Origin: JAVWMQ01 sp036637375
Lineage (GTDB): Bacteria > Bacillota > Clostridia > Peptostreptococcales > Anaerovoracaceae
DNA: 43,040 bases
NCBI GenBank assembly: GCA_036637375.1
Contig: JAVWMQ010000012.1
Span: 1-43,040, forward strand
Direction of reading: 5' to 3'
The translations under genes and the position numbers were made by a program. Below the pieces are notes generated by a model that was not told the DNA's origin, searched no databases, and was given only the letters and a program-made list of their open reading frames with translations. Every line of letters starts with the position of its first letter. The stretch's first letter is position 1. Positions 24,483-32,618 of this stretch are shown here, in pieces.

Positions 24483-24794
24483 ATGAGCGAATTACAAAAA
24501 ATCAGAATTAAGCTTAAAGCTTATGACCATGCGCTTCTAGATCAGAGTGCAGCGAAAATCGTAGAAACAGCTAAGAGAACTGGCGCAGAAGTTTCAGGAC
24601 CGATTCCGCTACCAACAGAGAAGGAAGTAATCACAATCTTGAGAGCGGTACACAAGTACAAAGATTCAAGAGAGCAGTTCGAACAGAGAACTCACAAAAG
24701 ATTGATTGATATTTCAGCAACAACAGCAAAGACTACAGATGCTTTAACTAAGCTTGAGTTACCAGCTGGCGTTGATATCGAAATCAAATTATAA
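24483..24794 (+). CDS. rpsJ: Ribosomal protein uS10
   Basis: A 103-residue S10, normal length, of the 30S head; it also partners NusB and NusG in transcription. Conserved KIRIKLKAYDHALLDQSAAKIVETAKRTGA and GPIPLPT are present, with HKRLIDI in the loop region. TAGGAGG sets ATG 24483. First gene of the S10 operon behind a long leader. Confidence 0.97.
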   Translation: MSELQKIRIKLKAYDHALLDQSAAKIVETAKRTGAEVSGPIPLPTEKEVITILRAVHKYKDSREQFEQRTHKRLIDISATTAKTTDALTKLELPAGVDIEIKL

Positions 24795-24870
24795 GCAACC
24801 GAGGAACATTCGTGTTCTCTTAGTATGATTGTCCAAGTGGCAATCCGCTGTAAGAAATTAGGAGGAAAAT

Positions 24871-25506
24871 ATGAAAACACTATTAGGCAAGAAAATCGGA
24901 ATGACTCAGATTTTCACAGAAGAAGGTGTAGTGATTCCTGTAAGCGTTATTGAAGCAGGCCCTCAGGTCGTAACTCAGGTTAAGACAGTTGAGACTGACG
25001 GATACAATGCAGTACAGGTTGGCTACGGAGAAACAAAAGCTCATAGAGTTAACAAACCTATGACAGGACACTTTGAAAAAGCTGGCGTTGAAATCAAGAA
25101 ACACGTTGCAGAATTCAGAATTGAAGAAGGCGAAGCTTACGAAGTTGGACAGGTTATGACAGTTGCAGAATTCGAAGAAGGTTCTAAGTTAGACGTAACT
25201 GGCGTATCAAAAGGTAAAGGAACTCAGGGTAACATTAAGAGACATGGTCACAGCAGAGGACCTATGACTCACGGTTCAAAGCATAAGAGACTTCCAGGAG
25301 CTCTAGCTGGAGCATCTTACCCAGGAAGAGTATTCAAGGGAAATGCTGGTCCAGGTAGAATGGGTCGTGACACTGTAACAGTACAGAACATCGATCTAGT
25401 AAAAGTTATTGAAGACAGAAACCTATTATTAGTAAAGGGAGCTATTCCAGGAGGCAAAGGCAGCCTAGTACAAGTTCACTTAGCAGTAAAAGGTCAGGGC
25501 AAGTAA
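24871..25506 (+). CDS. rplC: Ribosomal protein uL3
   Basis: A 211-residue L3, an early assembly protein reaching towards the peptidyl transferase centre. The loop VSKGKGTQGNIKRHGHSRGPMTHGSKHKRLPG...GRVFKGNAGPGRMG (about 110-168) is characteristic. RBS TAGGAGG. The 76 nt gap after rpsJ carries a GAGGAACA-TTCG-TGTTCTC hairpin (24801-24819) and GATTG/CAATC (24827-24845). Confidence 0.97.
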   Translation: MKTLLGKKIGMTQIFTEEGVVIPVSVIEAGPQVVTQVKTVETDGYNAVQVGYGETKAHRVNKPMTGHFEKAGVEIKKHVAEFRIEEGEAYEVGQVMTVAEFEEGSKLDVTGVSKGKGTQGNIKRHGHSRGPMTHGSKHKRLPGALAGASYPGRVFKGNAGPGRMGRDTVTVQNIDLVKVIEDRNLLLVKGAIPGGKGSLVQVHLAVKGQGK

Positions 25507-25532
25507 GATAACTTCAGGAAGGAGGAAGTAAA

Positions 25533-26156
25533 ATGGCAAAAGTAACAGTACTAAACATGGCAGGCGCTGAAACAGGTACTCTAGAACTTAACGATGCGGT
25601 TTTCGCAATCGAACCTAATCAGAACGCAGTACATGCAGTAGTAAAGAATTATTTAGCTAACCAAAGACAGGGTACTCAGTCAGCAAAGACTAGAGGAGAT
25701 GTTAGAGGCGGCGGAAGAAAACCTTTCAGACAGAAAGGAACTGGACGTCATAGACAAGGTTCAACAACTGATCCAACTCAGGTAGGCGGAGGAGTTGCAT
25801 TCGCACCAAAGCCAAGAAGCTACAGATATACATTACCTAAGACAGTTAGAAGACTAGCGATGCTATCAGCATTATCTTCTAAAGTTTTAGAAAACGAAAT
25901 CATCGTAATTGATGAATTAAAATTCGACGCACCAAAGACAAAAGAAATGATCAAGGTGTTAGAAAATGTTAAGGCTGGAAGAAAACCACTTATCATCACA
26001 GCAGAAAAAGATGAAAATGTTGTAAGATCAGCTGCAAACATCCAAGGAGTTAGAACTGCTTTAGTTACAACAATGAACGTTTATGAAATTATTAATCATG
26101 GAAGCTTCATTGTTACAAAAGAAGCAATTAAGAAAATTGAGGAGGTATATTCATAA
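25533..26156 (+). CDS. rplD: Ribosomal protein uL4
   Basis: A 207-residue L4 lining the exit tunnel. The extended basic loop RGGGRKPFRQKGTGRHRQGS (about 65-85) is the tunnel part where macrolide resistance changes occur and looks unaltered. In enteric bacteria L4 represses the S10 operon; that mechanism is not established in Firmicutes. RBS AAGGAGG. Stop and next start overlap as TAATG. Confidence 0.97.
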   Translation: MAKVTVLNMAGAETGTLELNDAVFAIEPNQNAVHAVVKNYLANQRQGTQSAKTRGDVRGGGRKPFRQKGTGRHRQGSTTDPTQVGGGVAFAPKPRSYRYTLPKTVRRLAMLSALSSKVLENEIIVIDELKFDAPKTKEMIKVLENVKAGRKPLIITAEKDENVVRSAANIQGVRTALVTTMNVYEIINHGSFIVTKEAIKKIEEVYS

Positions 26157-26446
26157 TGAGAACCCCTTACGACGTAATATTAAAGCCTGTAATCACAGAA
26201 ACAAGTATGGAAGATGCACAGGTTAAAAAATACACTTTCAAAGTTGCGGTTAATGCAAACAAAACAGAAGTGAAACACGCAGTAGAAGAAATCTTCGGCG
26301 TAGAAGTAAAAAAAGTTAACATCATGAATGTTAATGGCAAGTTAAAGAGAATGGGAAGAACTGCTGGTTACACAGCGGCTACAAAAAAAGCAATCGTAAC
26401 TCTTACTGAAACTAGTAAGGAAATCGAATTCTTCCAAGGTTTATAA
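26156..26446 (+). CDS. rplW: Ribosomal protein uL23
   Basis: A 96-residue L23, the exit-site protein that docks trigger factor and SRP. PYDVILKPVITETSM and KYTFKVAVNANKTEVKHAVEEIFGVEVKKVN are the family hallmarks. Its ATG shares one base with the rplD stop; GGAGG lies inside the end of rplD. Confidence 0.96.
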   Translation: MRTPYDVILKPVITETSMEDAQVKKYTFKVAVNANKTEVKHAVEEIFGVEVKKVNIMNVNGKLKRMGRTAGYTAATKKAIVTLTETSKEIEFFQGL

Positions 26447-26461
26447 TAGGAGGTAGAACTA

Positions 26462-27295
26462 ATGGGAATTAAAAAGTATAATCCAACTACTCCTGGTTTA
26501 AGAGGAATGACAACTTCAACTTTTGAAGAAATCACTAGAAGTACACCGGAAAAGTCATTAACAGTAACTCTTAAAAAGCATTCTGGAAGAAACTCTAGAG
26601 GTAAAATTACTGTTAGACACAGAGGTGGCGGTTACAGACCGAAATACAGAATTATCGACTTCAAGAGAACTAAAGACGATATACCAGGAACAGTATCAAC
26701 AATCGAATACGATCCAAACAGAAGTGCTAACATAGCATTAATCGTTTACGCAGATGGTGAAAAGAGATATATCATTGCACCTCAGAACTTACAGGTTGGA
26801 GATGTAATCGTATCAGGACCAGAAGCGGATATCAAAGTAGGTAACGCTCTTCCACTAATCAACATTCCAGTAGGTACAATGATTCACAACGTTGAATTAA
26901 AACCTGGTAAAGGTGGACAGATGGTAAGATCTGCAGGAAATGGCGCTCAGCTAATGGCGAAAGAAGGTAAGTATGCTCAGGTAAGACTACCATCCGGAGA
27001 AGTTAGAAAAGTTAGAATCGAATGTAGAGCTACAATCGGAGAAGTTGGTAACTCAGACCACGCAAATATCAACATTGGTAAAGCTGGTAGAAAAAGACAT
27101 ATGGGTATTAGACCTACAGTTAGAGGTTCTGTAATGAACCCTAATGATCACCCACACGGTGGTGGTGAAGGTAAAGCTGGTATCGGTAGAGTTAGTCCAG
27201 TTACTCCTTGGGGTAAACCTGCACTTGGTTACAAAACTAGAAAGAAAAACAAAGATTCTGATAGATACATCGTTAAACACAGAGGCGAAAGATAA
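26462..27295 (+). CDS. rplB: Ribosomal protein uL2
   Basis: A 277-residue L2, needed for subunit association and peptidyl transfer. It shows IEYDPNRSANIALIVYADGEKRYI and the C-terminal GGEGKAGIGRVSPVTPWGKPALGYKTR with HPHGGG, the conserved His-containing segment near the peptidyl transferase centre. RBS TAGGAGG. 15 bp after rplW. Confidence 0.98.
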   Translation: MGIKKYNPTTPGLRGMTTSTFEEITRSTPEKSLTVTLKKHSGRNSRGKITVRHRGGGYRPKYRIIDFKRTKDDIPGTVSTIEYDPNRSANIALIVYADGEKRYIIAPQNLQVGDVIVSGPEADIKVGNALPLINIPVGTMIHNVELKPGKGGQMVRSAGNGAQLMAKEGKYAQVRLPSGEVRKVRIECRATIGEVGNSDHANINIGKAGRKRHMGIRPTVRGSVMNPNDHPHGGGEGKAGIGRVSPVTPWGKPALGYKTRKKNKDSDRYIVKHRGER

Positions 27296-27311
27296 GGAAG
27301 GAGCATAAATA

Positions 27312-27584
27312 ATGGGTAGATCACTTAAAAAAGGCCCTTTCGTAAATGCGAAATTGCTTAAAGCAATTATTGAAATGAACGCAGCAAACGAAAAGAAGGT
27401 TGTGAAAACATGGTCAAGACCATCTACAATTTTCCCGCAGATGGTTGGTCATACAATAGCAGTACATGACGGTAGAAAACATGTTCCTGTATACATTACA
27501 GAAGACATGGTAGGACATAGACTTGGAGAATTTGCTCCAACAAGATCTTACAGAGGACACGCTGCCGATAAGAAATCTAAATAG
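27312..27584 (+). CDS. rpsS: Ribosomal protein uS19
   Basis: A 90-residue S19 of the 30S head, partner of S13. MGRSLKKGPFV at the start and VGHRLGEFAPTRSYRGHAADKK at the end are diagnostic. RBS AAGGAG. Between rplB and rplV as in nearly all bacteria. Confidence 0.97.
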   Translation: MGRSLKKGPFVNAKLLKAIIEMNAANEKKVVKTWSRPSTIFPQMVGHTIAVHDGRKHVPVYITEDMVGHRLGEFAPTRSYRGHAADKKSK

Positions 27585-27601
27585 AAAAGGAGATAATGAA
27601 C

Positions 27602-27955
27602 ATGGAAGCAAAAGCAGTTGCAAAATACGTAAGAATGTCTCCTATTAAACTTAAACCTGTTACTGATTTAGTAAGAGGAAAAGATTTAGCAGAGGCACTA
27701 AACATCTTAAAGTTCACACCAGGAAAAGGTGCAGAACTAGTAGAAAAAGTTGTTAACTCAGCTGCAGCAAATGCAGAAAACAACTTTGATATGAATGTAG
27801 ACGATTTGTATGTAGCAGAAATTTACGCTCATCAGGGACCTACAATGAAGAGATGGAGAGCAGGCTCACAGGGTAGAGCATCAGTAATCCTAAAGAGAAG
27901 CAGCCATATCGGGGTAACTCTAAAGGAAAGAAATTCAGAAACGGAGGTTCAGTAA
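27602..27955 (+). CDS. rplV: Ribosomal protein uL22
   Basis: A 117-residue L22 whose beta-hairpin narrows the exit tunnel. MEAKAVAKYVRMSPIKLKPVTDLVRGK begins it; AHQGPTMKRWRAGSQGRASVILKRSSHIGV is the hairpin region. ATG 27602 is preferred over ATG 27596, since AAGGAG (27587-27592) is 9 nt from it. The SD of rpsC lies in its 3' end. Confidence 0.94.
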   Translation: MEAKAVAKYVRMSPIKLKPVTDLVRGKDLAEALNILKFTPGKGAELVEKVVNSAAANAENNFDMNVDDLYVAEIYAHQGPTMKRWRAGSQGRASVILKRSSHIGVTLKERNSETEVQ

Positions 27956-28813
27956 ATGGGTCAGAAAGTAAGTCCACACGGTCTAAGAGTTGGAGTGATT
28001 AAAGACTGGGGCTCTAAATGGTACGCAAGTAAAGAAAACTTTGCTGATTACTTAGTTGAAGACAATCAGATTAGAGAATTTGTAAAGAAAAAATTATATG
28101 CGGCAGGCGTTTCAAAAGTAGCTATCGAAAGATCAGGCGAAAACAATTTAAAAGTAATCATTTTAACTGGTAAGCCAGGAATGGTTATTGGTAGAGCTGG
28201 AGATGGAATTGATCAGTTAAGAGCTGATTTAGGAAAATTAACTGGCAAAAGTGTTGCAATCGACATCAAAGAAGTTAAGAGAGCTGAACTTGATGCACAG
28301 CTTACAGCTGAAAGTATTGCACAGGCACTTGAAAGAAGAGTTGCTTTTAGAAGAGCAATGAAACAGGCAATTGGAAGAACAATGAAAGCAAACGCAAAAG
28401 GTATCAAAGTTTTAGCTTCTGGTAGACTTGGCGGAGCAGAAATTGCAAGAAGTGAAAAGTACAGTGAAGGTAACGTTCCTCTACACACTTTGAGAGCAGA
28501 CATTGATTATGGATTTGCAGAAGCAGATACTACTTACGGTAAGATTGGCGTTAAAGTTTGGATTAACCACGGCGAAATTCTTGACAAAGGATTACAGAGC
28601 GTAATTCGTGAAGAAAAGAACGATGGTAAGAAAAACGACAGAAAGAAAAACGACAGAAGACCAAGAAGAGATGGCGACAAGAAACCTAGAAGAAATCCTA
28701 GAGACGCTAAGCCAGAACTTCCAAAGGCAGTAAACCCAAGAGTAAGAAATACTCCAAAGGAAGAGCCTAAAGTAGAAGTAGAAGTAGAAACAGTTGAAGC
28801 AACTGAAGAATAG
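27956..28813 (+). CDS. rpsC: Ribosomal protein uS3 with long C-terminal extension
   Basis: A 285-residue S3. The KH domain (VIGRAGDGIDQLRADL, about 79-94) and C-terminal domain form the mRNA entry site helicase with S4 and S5. Most bacterial S3 proteins end near residue 215-230; here about 67 extra residues (219-285) follow, first rich in Lys/Arg/Asn/Asp (KKNDRKKNDRRPRRDGDKK), then acidic (VEVEVETVEATEE). The extension keeps frame and codon use and is likely disordered. The ATG directly follows the rplV stop. Confidence 0.95.
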   Translation: MGQKVSPHGLRVGVIKDWGSKWYASKENFADYLVEDNQIREFVKKKLYAAGVSKVAIERSGENNLKVIILTGKPGMVIGRAGDGIDQLRADLGKLTGKSVAIDIKEVKRAELDAQLTAESIAQALERRVAFRRAMKQAIGRTMKANAKGIKVLASGRLGGAEIARSEKYSEGNVPLHTLRADIDYGFAEADTTYGKIGVKVWINHGEILDKGLQSVIREEKNDGKKNDRKKNDRRPRRDGDKKPRRNPRDAKPELPKAVNPRVRNTPKEEPKVEVEVETVEATEE

Positions 28814-28836
28814 ACTATTAAAAGGAGGAACGAGCC

Positions 28837-29268
28837 ATGTTAATGCCAAAGCGCGTTAAACGTAGAAGAGTCCACAGAGGTAGAATGAATGGTAAAGCTA
28901 CTCGTGGTAACAAAGTTACTTACGGTGAATATGGATTAGTAGCTTTAGAACCAGGATGGATCACTTCAAATCAGATCGAAGCAGCCAGAATTGCGATGAC
29001 AAGATCTATTAAAAGAGGCGGAAAAGTTTATATTAAAATTTTCCCACATAAATCAGTAACAAAGAAACCTGCAGAAGTTCGTATGGGATCCGGTAAAGGT
29101 TCACCAGAGTACTGGGTTGCAGTAGTAAAGCCAGGCAGAGTTATGTTTGAAATTGAAGGTGTTACAGAAGCTCAGGCTAGAGAAGCTATGAGACTTGCAT
29201 CACACAAACTACCTGTTAAGAGCAAATTCACTATTAAAGGTGAAGAAGTAAAGGGTGGTGAAGCATAA
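28837..29268 (+). CDS. rplP: Ribosomal protein uL16
   Basis: A 143-residue L16 of the A-site region. MLMPKRVKRRRVHRGRM begins the protein; MGSGKGSPEYWVAVVKPGRVMFEIEGV is a family block. ATG 28837 lies 8 nt after AAAGGAGG (28821-28828), which favours it over in-frame ATG 28843. It overlaps rpmC by one base. Confidence 0.97.
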   Translation: MLMPKRVKRRRVHRGRMNGKATRGNKVTYGEYGLVALEPGWITSNQIEAARIAMTRSIKRGGKVYIKIFPHKSVTKKPAEVRMGSGKGSPEYWVAVVKPGRVMFEIEGVTEAQAREAMRLASHKLPVKSKFTIKGEEVKGGEA

Positions 29269-29474
29269 TGGAACTAAAGAAAATTAGAGAGATGTCTGAT
29301 CTTGAACTAAATGCTGAACTAGTAAAAATGAAGAAAGATTTATTTAATCTAAGATTTCAGCATGTTACAGGACAGCTTGAAAACCCAATCAAGGTTAGAG
29401 ACACAAAGAGAGACATTGCAAGAGTTAAAACTATTATTAGAGAAAAAGAGCTAGCAAAAGCTCAGGCTAAATAG
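29268..29474 (+). CDS. rpmC: Ribosomal protein uL29
   Basis: A 68-residue, mostly helical exit-site protein. LKKIREMSDLELNAELVKMKKDLFNLRFQHVTGQLENP is the family signature. It starts in the rplP stop codon (TAATG). Confidence 0.96.
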   Translation: MELKKIREMSDLELNAELVKMKKDLFNLRFQHVTGQLENPIKVRDTKRDIARVKTIIREKELAKAQAK

Positions 29475-29489
29475 GAAGGAGGATGAATT

Positions 29490-29750
29490 ATGACAGTAGA
29501 AAGAAATAGAAGAAAAACTAGAGTAGGCATGGTCGTAAGCGATAAAATGGATAAGACTGTGACAGTTGCAATCGAAGACTTCGTAAGACATTCCCTTTAT
29601 GGTAAAGCCGTTAAGACAACTAAAAAGGTTAAGGCTCACGATGAAAACAATGAATGCAATATCGGAGATAAAGTTAGAATTATGGAAACAAGACCTCTTT
29701 CAAAAGATAAGAGATGGAGACTTGTTAACATTTTAGAAAAGGTTAAGTAA
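29490..29750 (+). CDS. rpsQ: Ribosomal protein uS17
   Basis: An 86-residue OB-fold S17, a primary 16S binder. RKTRVGMVVSDKMDKTVTVAIEDFVRHSLYGK and CNIGDKVRIMETRPLSKDKRWRLV are conserved. RBS AAGGAGG. In the expected place between rpmC and rplN. Confidence 0.97.
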   Translation: MTVERNRRKTRVGMVVSDKMDKTVTVAIEDFVRHSLYGKAVKTTKKVKAHDENNECNIGDKVRIMETRPLSKDKRWRLVNILEKVK

Positions 29751-29763
29751 GGAGGCACCGAAT

Positions 29764-30132
29764 ATGATCCAGACAGAGAGTAGATTAAGAGTTGCTGACA
29801 ACTCCGGTGCAAAAGAACTATTGTGTATCCGTGTTCTTGGTGGAACAAGTCGTAAATATGCGAATATCGGAGACGTAATTGTTTGTGCCGTTAAAGAAGC
29901 TTCTCCAGGCGGAATAGTTAAAAAAGGTGAAGTAGTAAAAGCTGTTGTTGTTAGAACTAAAAGAGGTGCTAGAAGAAATGATGGCAGTTATGTTAAGTTC
30001 GACCAGAACGCAGCAGTTATTATTAAAGAAGATAAGACTCCAGTAGGAACTCGTATCTTTGGACCTGTTGCTAGAGAGCTTAGAGACAAAAACTATATGA
30101 AGATAGTGTCATTGGCACCAGAAGTACTATAG
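29764..30132 (+). CDS. rplN: Ribosomal protein uL14
   Basis: A 122-residue L14, the normal length, at the subunit interface. MIQTESRLRVADNSGAKELLCIRVLGG and the C-terminal FGPVARELRDKNYMKIVSLAPEVL are diagnostic. RBS AAGGAGG. Confidence 0.98.
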   Translation: MIQTESRLRVADNSGAKELLCIRVLGGTSRKYANIGDVIVCAVKEASPGGIVKKGEVVKAVVVRTKRGARRNDGSYVKFDQNAAVIIKEDKTPVGTRIFGPVARELRDKNYMKIVSLAPEVL

Positions 30133-30145
30133 GAGGTGTTACAAG

Positions 30146-30451
30146 ATGCGAATTAAAAAAGATGATACAGTAATTGTAATTGCTGGTAAAGACAAAGGTA
30201 AAAAAGGAAAGGTTTTAAGATCTATTCCTAAAGAAAATAAAGTTGTTGTAGAAGGCATTAACATGCAGACAAAACATCAGAAACAGACTAGAACTACTGC
30301 TTCAGAAATCAAGCACCAGGAAGGTCCACTACATGTTTCAAATGTAATGATATACGATGACAAAGCAAAAACAGCTACAAGAGTCGGCTACAAAATGGAT
30401 GGCGACAAAAAAGTTAGAATTGCGAAAAAGAGCGGAAACGTAATCGATTAA
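30146..30451 (+). CDS. rplX: Ribosomal protein uL24
   Basis: A 101-residue KOW-domain protein (DDTVIVIAGKDKGKKGKVLRSIPKENKVVVEGIN), an assembly initiator of the 50S subunit. RBS TAGGAGG overlaps the rplN stop region. Confidence 0.97.
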   Translation: MRIKKDDTVIVIAGKDKGKKGKVLRSIPKENKVVVEGINMQTKHQKQTRTTASEIKHQEGPLHVSNVMIYDDKAKTATRVGYKMDGDKKVRIAKKSGNVID

Positions 30452-30467
30452 GAAAGGAGGAGACGAT

Positions 30468-31010
30468 TTGACAGCTAGACTAAAAGAAACTTATAATAAT
30501 GAAGTTTTCAAAGCTATGATGGAAAAGTTTTCATACAACAATGTAATGGAAGTTCCAAAGCTTGAAAAAATCACAATTAATATTGGCCTTGGTGAAGCGA
30601 AAGAAAACGCTAAACTAATGGAAACAGCAGTAAGAGAACTAGGAATAATTGCAGGTCAGAGACCAGTAATCACTAGAGCGAAAAAATCAATCGCGAACTT
30701 CAAGGTTAGACAGGGTATGCCTGTTGGAACTAAAGTTACTTTGAGAGGCGAAAACATGTATGAATTCGCTGACAAATTCTTTAACATCGCTCTTCCAAGA
30801 GTAAGAGACTTCAAGGGAGTAAACAAGAATTCATTTGATGGTAGAGGAAACTACTCTATGGGAATCAAAGAACAGTTAATCTTCCCTGAAATCAGTTACG
30901 ATCAGGTTGATTTAGTTAAAGGTATGAACATAGTATTTACAACTACGGCAAAAACAGACGAAGAAGCAGCAGCGCTACTTCAACTTCTAGGAATGCCGTT
31001 TGAGAAGTAG
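30468..31010 (+). CDS. rplE: Ribosomal protein uL5
   Basis: A 180-residue L5 that binds 5S rRNA and contacts S13. PKLEKITINIGLGEAKENAK and KFFNIALPRVRDFKGV are conserved. The start is TTG at 30468, 6 nt after AAAGGAGGAG; no ATG lies at the conserved position (MTARLKETYNNEV). Confidence 0.96.
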   Translation: MTARLKETYNNEVFKAMMEKFSYNNVMEVPKLEKITINIGLGEAKENAKLMETAVRELGIIAGQRPVITRAKKSIANFKVRQGMPVGTKVTLRGENMYEFADKFFNIALPRVRDFKGVNKNSFDGRGNYSMGIKEQLIFPEISYDQVDLVKGMNIVFTTTAKTDEEAAALLQLLGMPFEK

Positions 31011-31019
31011 GAGGGAATT

Positions 31020-31205
31020 ATGGCTAAGAAATCTCTCAAGGTTAAACAGCAGAGAACGCCTAAATTTGCAACAAGGGCGTATACAAGATGCAGAATTTGT
31101 GGAAGACCACATTCTGTACTAAAGAAATATGGAATTTGCCGTATTTGCTTTAGAGAACTTGCTTATAAGGGTGAAATCCCAGGCGTAAGAAAAGCAAGTT
31201 GGTAA
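31020..31205 (+). CDS. rpsN: Ribosomal protein uS14, zinc-binding type
   Basis: A 61-residue short S14 (type Z). Cys24, Cys27, Cys40 and Cys43 form the zinc ribbon (CRIC...CRIC), the short Gram-positive form, as opposed to the ~89-101-residue zinc-free type. GGAGG (31010-31014) precedes the ATG. Confidence 0.97.
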   Translation: MAKKSLKVKQQRTPKFATRAYTRCRICGRPHSVLKKYGICRICFRELAYKGEIPGVRKASW

Positions 31206-31212
31206 GATATTG

Positions 31213-31250
31213 TTTGCGAAAAATTCCCCAAAGGGGATAATGCTCGCAAA
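31213..31250 (+). promoter_or_regulatory. Hairpin between rpsN and rpsH
   Basis: TTTGCGA (31213-31219) pairs with TCGCAAA (31244-31250), and within it TCCCC (31225-31229) with GGGGA (31233-31237). It ends just before the AAAGGAG of rpsH (31252-31258). S8 regulates the spc operon by binding mRNA in enteric bacteria; a similar role here is only a guess. Confidence 0.45.
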
Positions 31251-31268
31251 GAAAGGAGAACAACTGTA

Positions 31269-31667
31269 ATGACAATGACAGATCCAATAGCAGATATGCT
31301 AACAAGAATCAGAAATGCCAACACAGCAGGACACAAAAACGTAGAAATCCCAGCATCAAATATTAAAAAATCAATCGCTGGAATTTTACTAGAAGAAGGC
31401 TTTATTGGCGGATTTGATGTTATTGAAGACAACAAACAGGGAATGATTAACGTAGAAATGAAATACGGCCCTGCAAATGAAAAAGTTATAAACGGAATTA
31501 AGAAGATTTCAAAACCAGGTCTAAAGGTTTATGCAAAAGCTAATGACGTACCAAGAGTTCTTGGAGGTCTAGGTATTGCGATTATCTCAACTTCAAAAGG
31601 AGTAATCAGCGATAAAGAAGCTAGAAAACTAGGCGTTGGTGGAGAAGTAATCTGTTATGTTTGGTAG
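31269..31667 (+). CDS. rpsH: Ribosomal protein uS8
   Basis: A 132-residue S8, a primary 16S binder. MTDPIADMLTRIRNAN and the C-terminal GISTSKGV-type block (AIISTSKGVISDKEARKLGVGGEVICYVW) are diagnostic. ATG 31269 is 10 nt from AAAGGAG; ATG 31275 is possible. Its stop overlaps the SD of rplF. Confidence 0.96.
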   Translation: MTMTDPIADMLTRIRNANTAGHKNVEIPASNIKKSIAGILLEEGFIGGFDVIEDNKQGMINVEMKYGPANEKVINGIKKISKPGLKVYAKANDVPRVLGGLGIAIISTSKGVISDKEARKLGVGGEVICYVW

Positions 31668-31678
31668 GAGGAAATAAA

Positions 31679-32227
31679 ATGTCAAGAATTGGTATTAGAC
31701 CGGTTAATCTTCCTGCTGGCGTTGAAGTTCTTGTTGATGGTAACAACCTTGTTACTGTTAAAGGACCAAAAGGCGAACTAAAGGAACAGATTAGCTCAAA
31801 ATTAACAATTGAACAGAATGACGGTGTTCTAACTGTTTCAAGAAGTTCAGATGCAAAAGATGATAGAGCTCAGCATGGACTTGCTAGAACACTAATTTTC
31901 AACATGGTAGTTGGTGTAACAGAAGGTTATGAAAAGAAGCTTGAAATGATCGGTGTAGGATATAAAGTTGAGAAAAAAGGCAATGTACTTGTACTAAGCT
32001 TAGGTTTCTCTCATCCTGTAGAAATGGAAGATCCAGACGGTATTACAACTGAAGCTACATCTGCAACAACAATTACTGTTAAAGGAATTGACAAGCAGTT
32101 AGTAGGTAACTACGCAGCTAACATCAGAGCATGGAGAAAACCTGAACCATACAAAGGTAAGGGCGTTAGATATGTTGGAGAAAAAGTACGTAGAAAAGAA
32201 GGTAAAGCTGGAAGTAAGGGCGAATAG
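31679..32227 (+). CDS. rplF: Ribosomal protein uL6
   Basis: A 182-residue L6 near the sarcin-ricin loop. MSRIGIRPVNLPAGVEV begins it and NIRAWRKPEPYKGKGVRYVGEKVRRKEGK ends it. ATG 31679 follows TAGGAGG (31665-31671), which includes the rpsH stop; an in-frame TTG at 31661 is not used. Confidence 0.97.
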   Translation: MSRIGIRPVNLPAGVEVLVDGNNLVTVKGPKGELKEQISSKLTIEQNDGVLTVSRSSDAKDDRAQHGLARTLIFNMVVGVTEGYEKKLEMIGVGYKVEKKGNVLVLSLGFSHPVEMEDPDGITTEATSATTITVKGIDKQLVGNYAANIRAWRKPEPYKGKGVRYVGEKVRRKEGKAGSKGE

Positions 32228-32245
32228 AGAAAGGAGTAATAGATC

Positions 32246-32605
32246 ATGGCAAAATATAGCAGAAATGATAGACGTGTCGCAAGACATACAAGAGTTAGAA
32301 AAGACGTTCATGGCACTCCTGAAAGACCTAGATTATGTGTTTTTAGAAGTAATAAGAACATTTCAGTTCAGGTTGTTGACGACGTAAATGGAGTGACTAT
32401 AGCTGCAGCATCTTCACTAGACAAAGATTTAGCTATCGAAAACGGTGGAAACAAAGAAGCTGCTAAAAGAGTAGGAGAAGCTATTGCAAAAAGAGCGCTT
32501 GATAAAGGTATCGACACTGTTGCGTTTGACAGAGGTGGATTCTTATATCACGGAAGAGTTAAGGAATTAGCTGACGGCGCACGTGAAGCTGGACTAAAAT
32601 TCTAA
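32246..32605 (+). CDS. rplR: Ribosomal protein uL18
   Basis: A 119-residue L18 that binds 5S rRNA. RHTRVRKDVHGTPERPRLCVFRSNKNISVQVVDD and FDRGGFLYHGRVKELADGAREAGLKF are conserved. RBS AAAGGAG. Confidence 0.97.
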   Translation: MAKYSRNDRRVARHTRVRKDVHGTPERPRLCVFRSNKNISVQVVDDVNGVTIAAASSLDKDLAIENGGNKEAAKRVGEAIAKRALDKGIDTVAFDRGGFLYHGRVKELADGAREAGLKF

Positions 32606-32618
32606 CGGGAGGAAAAGG

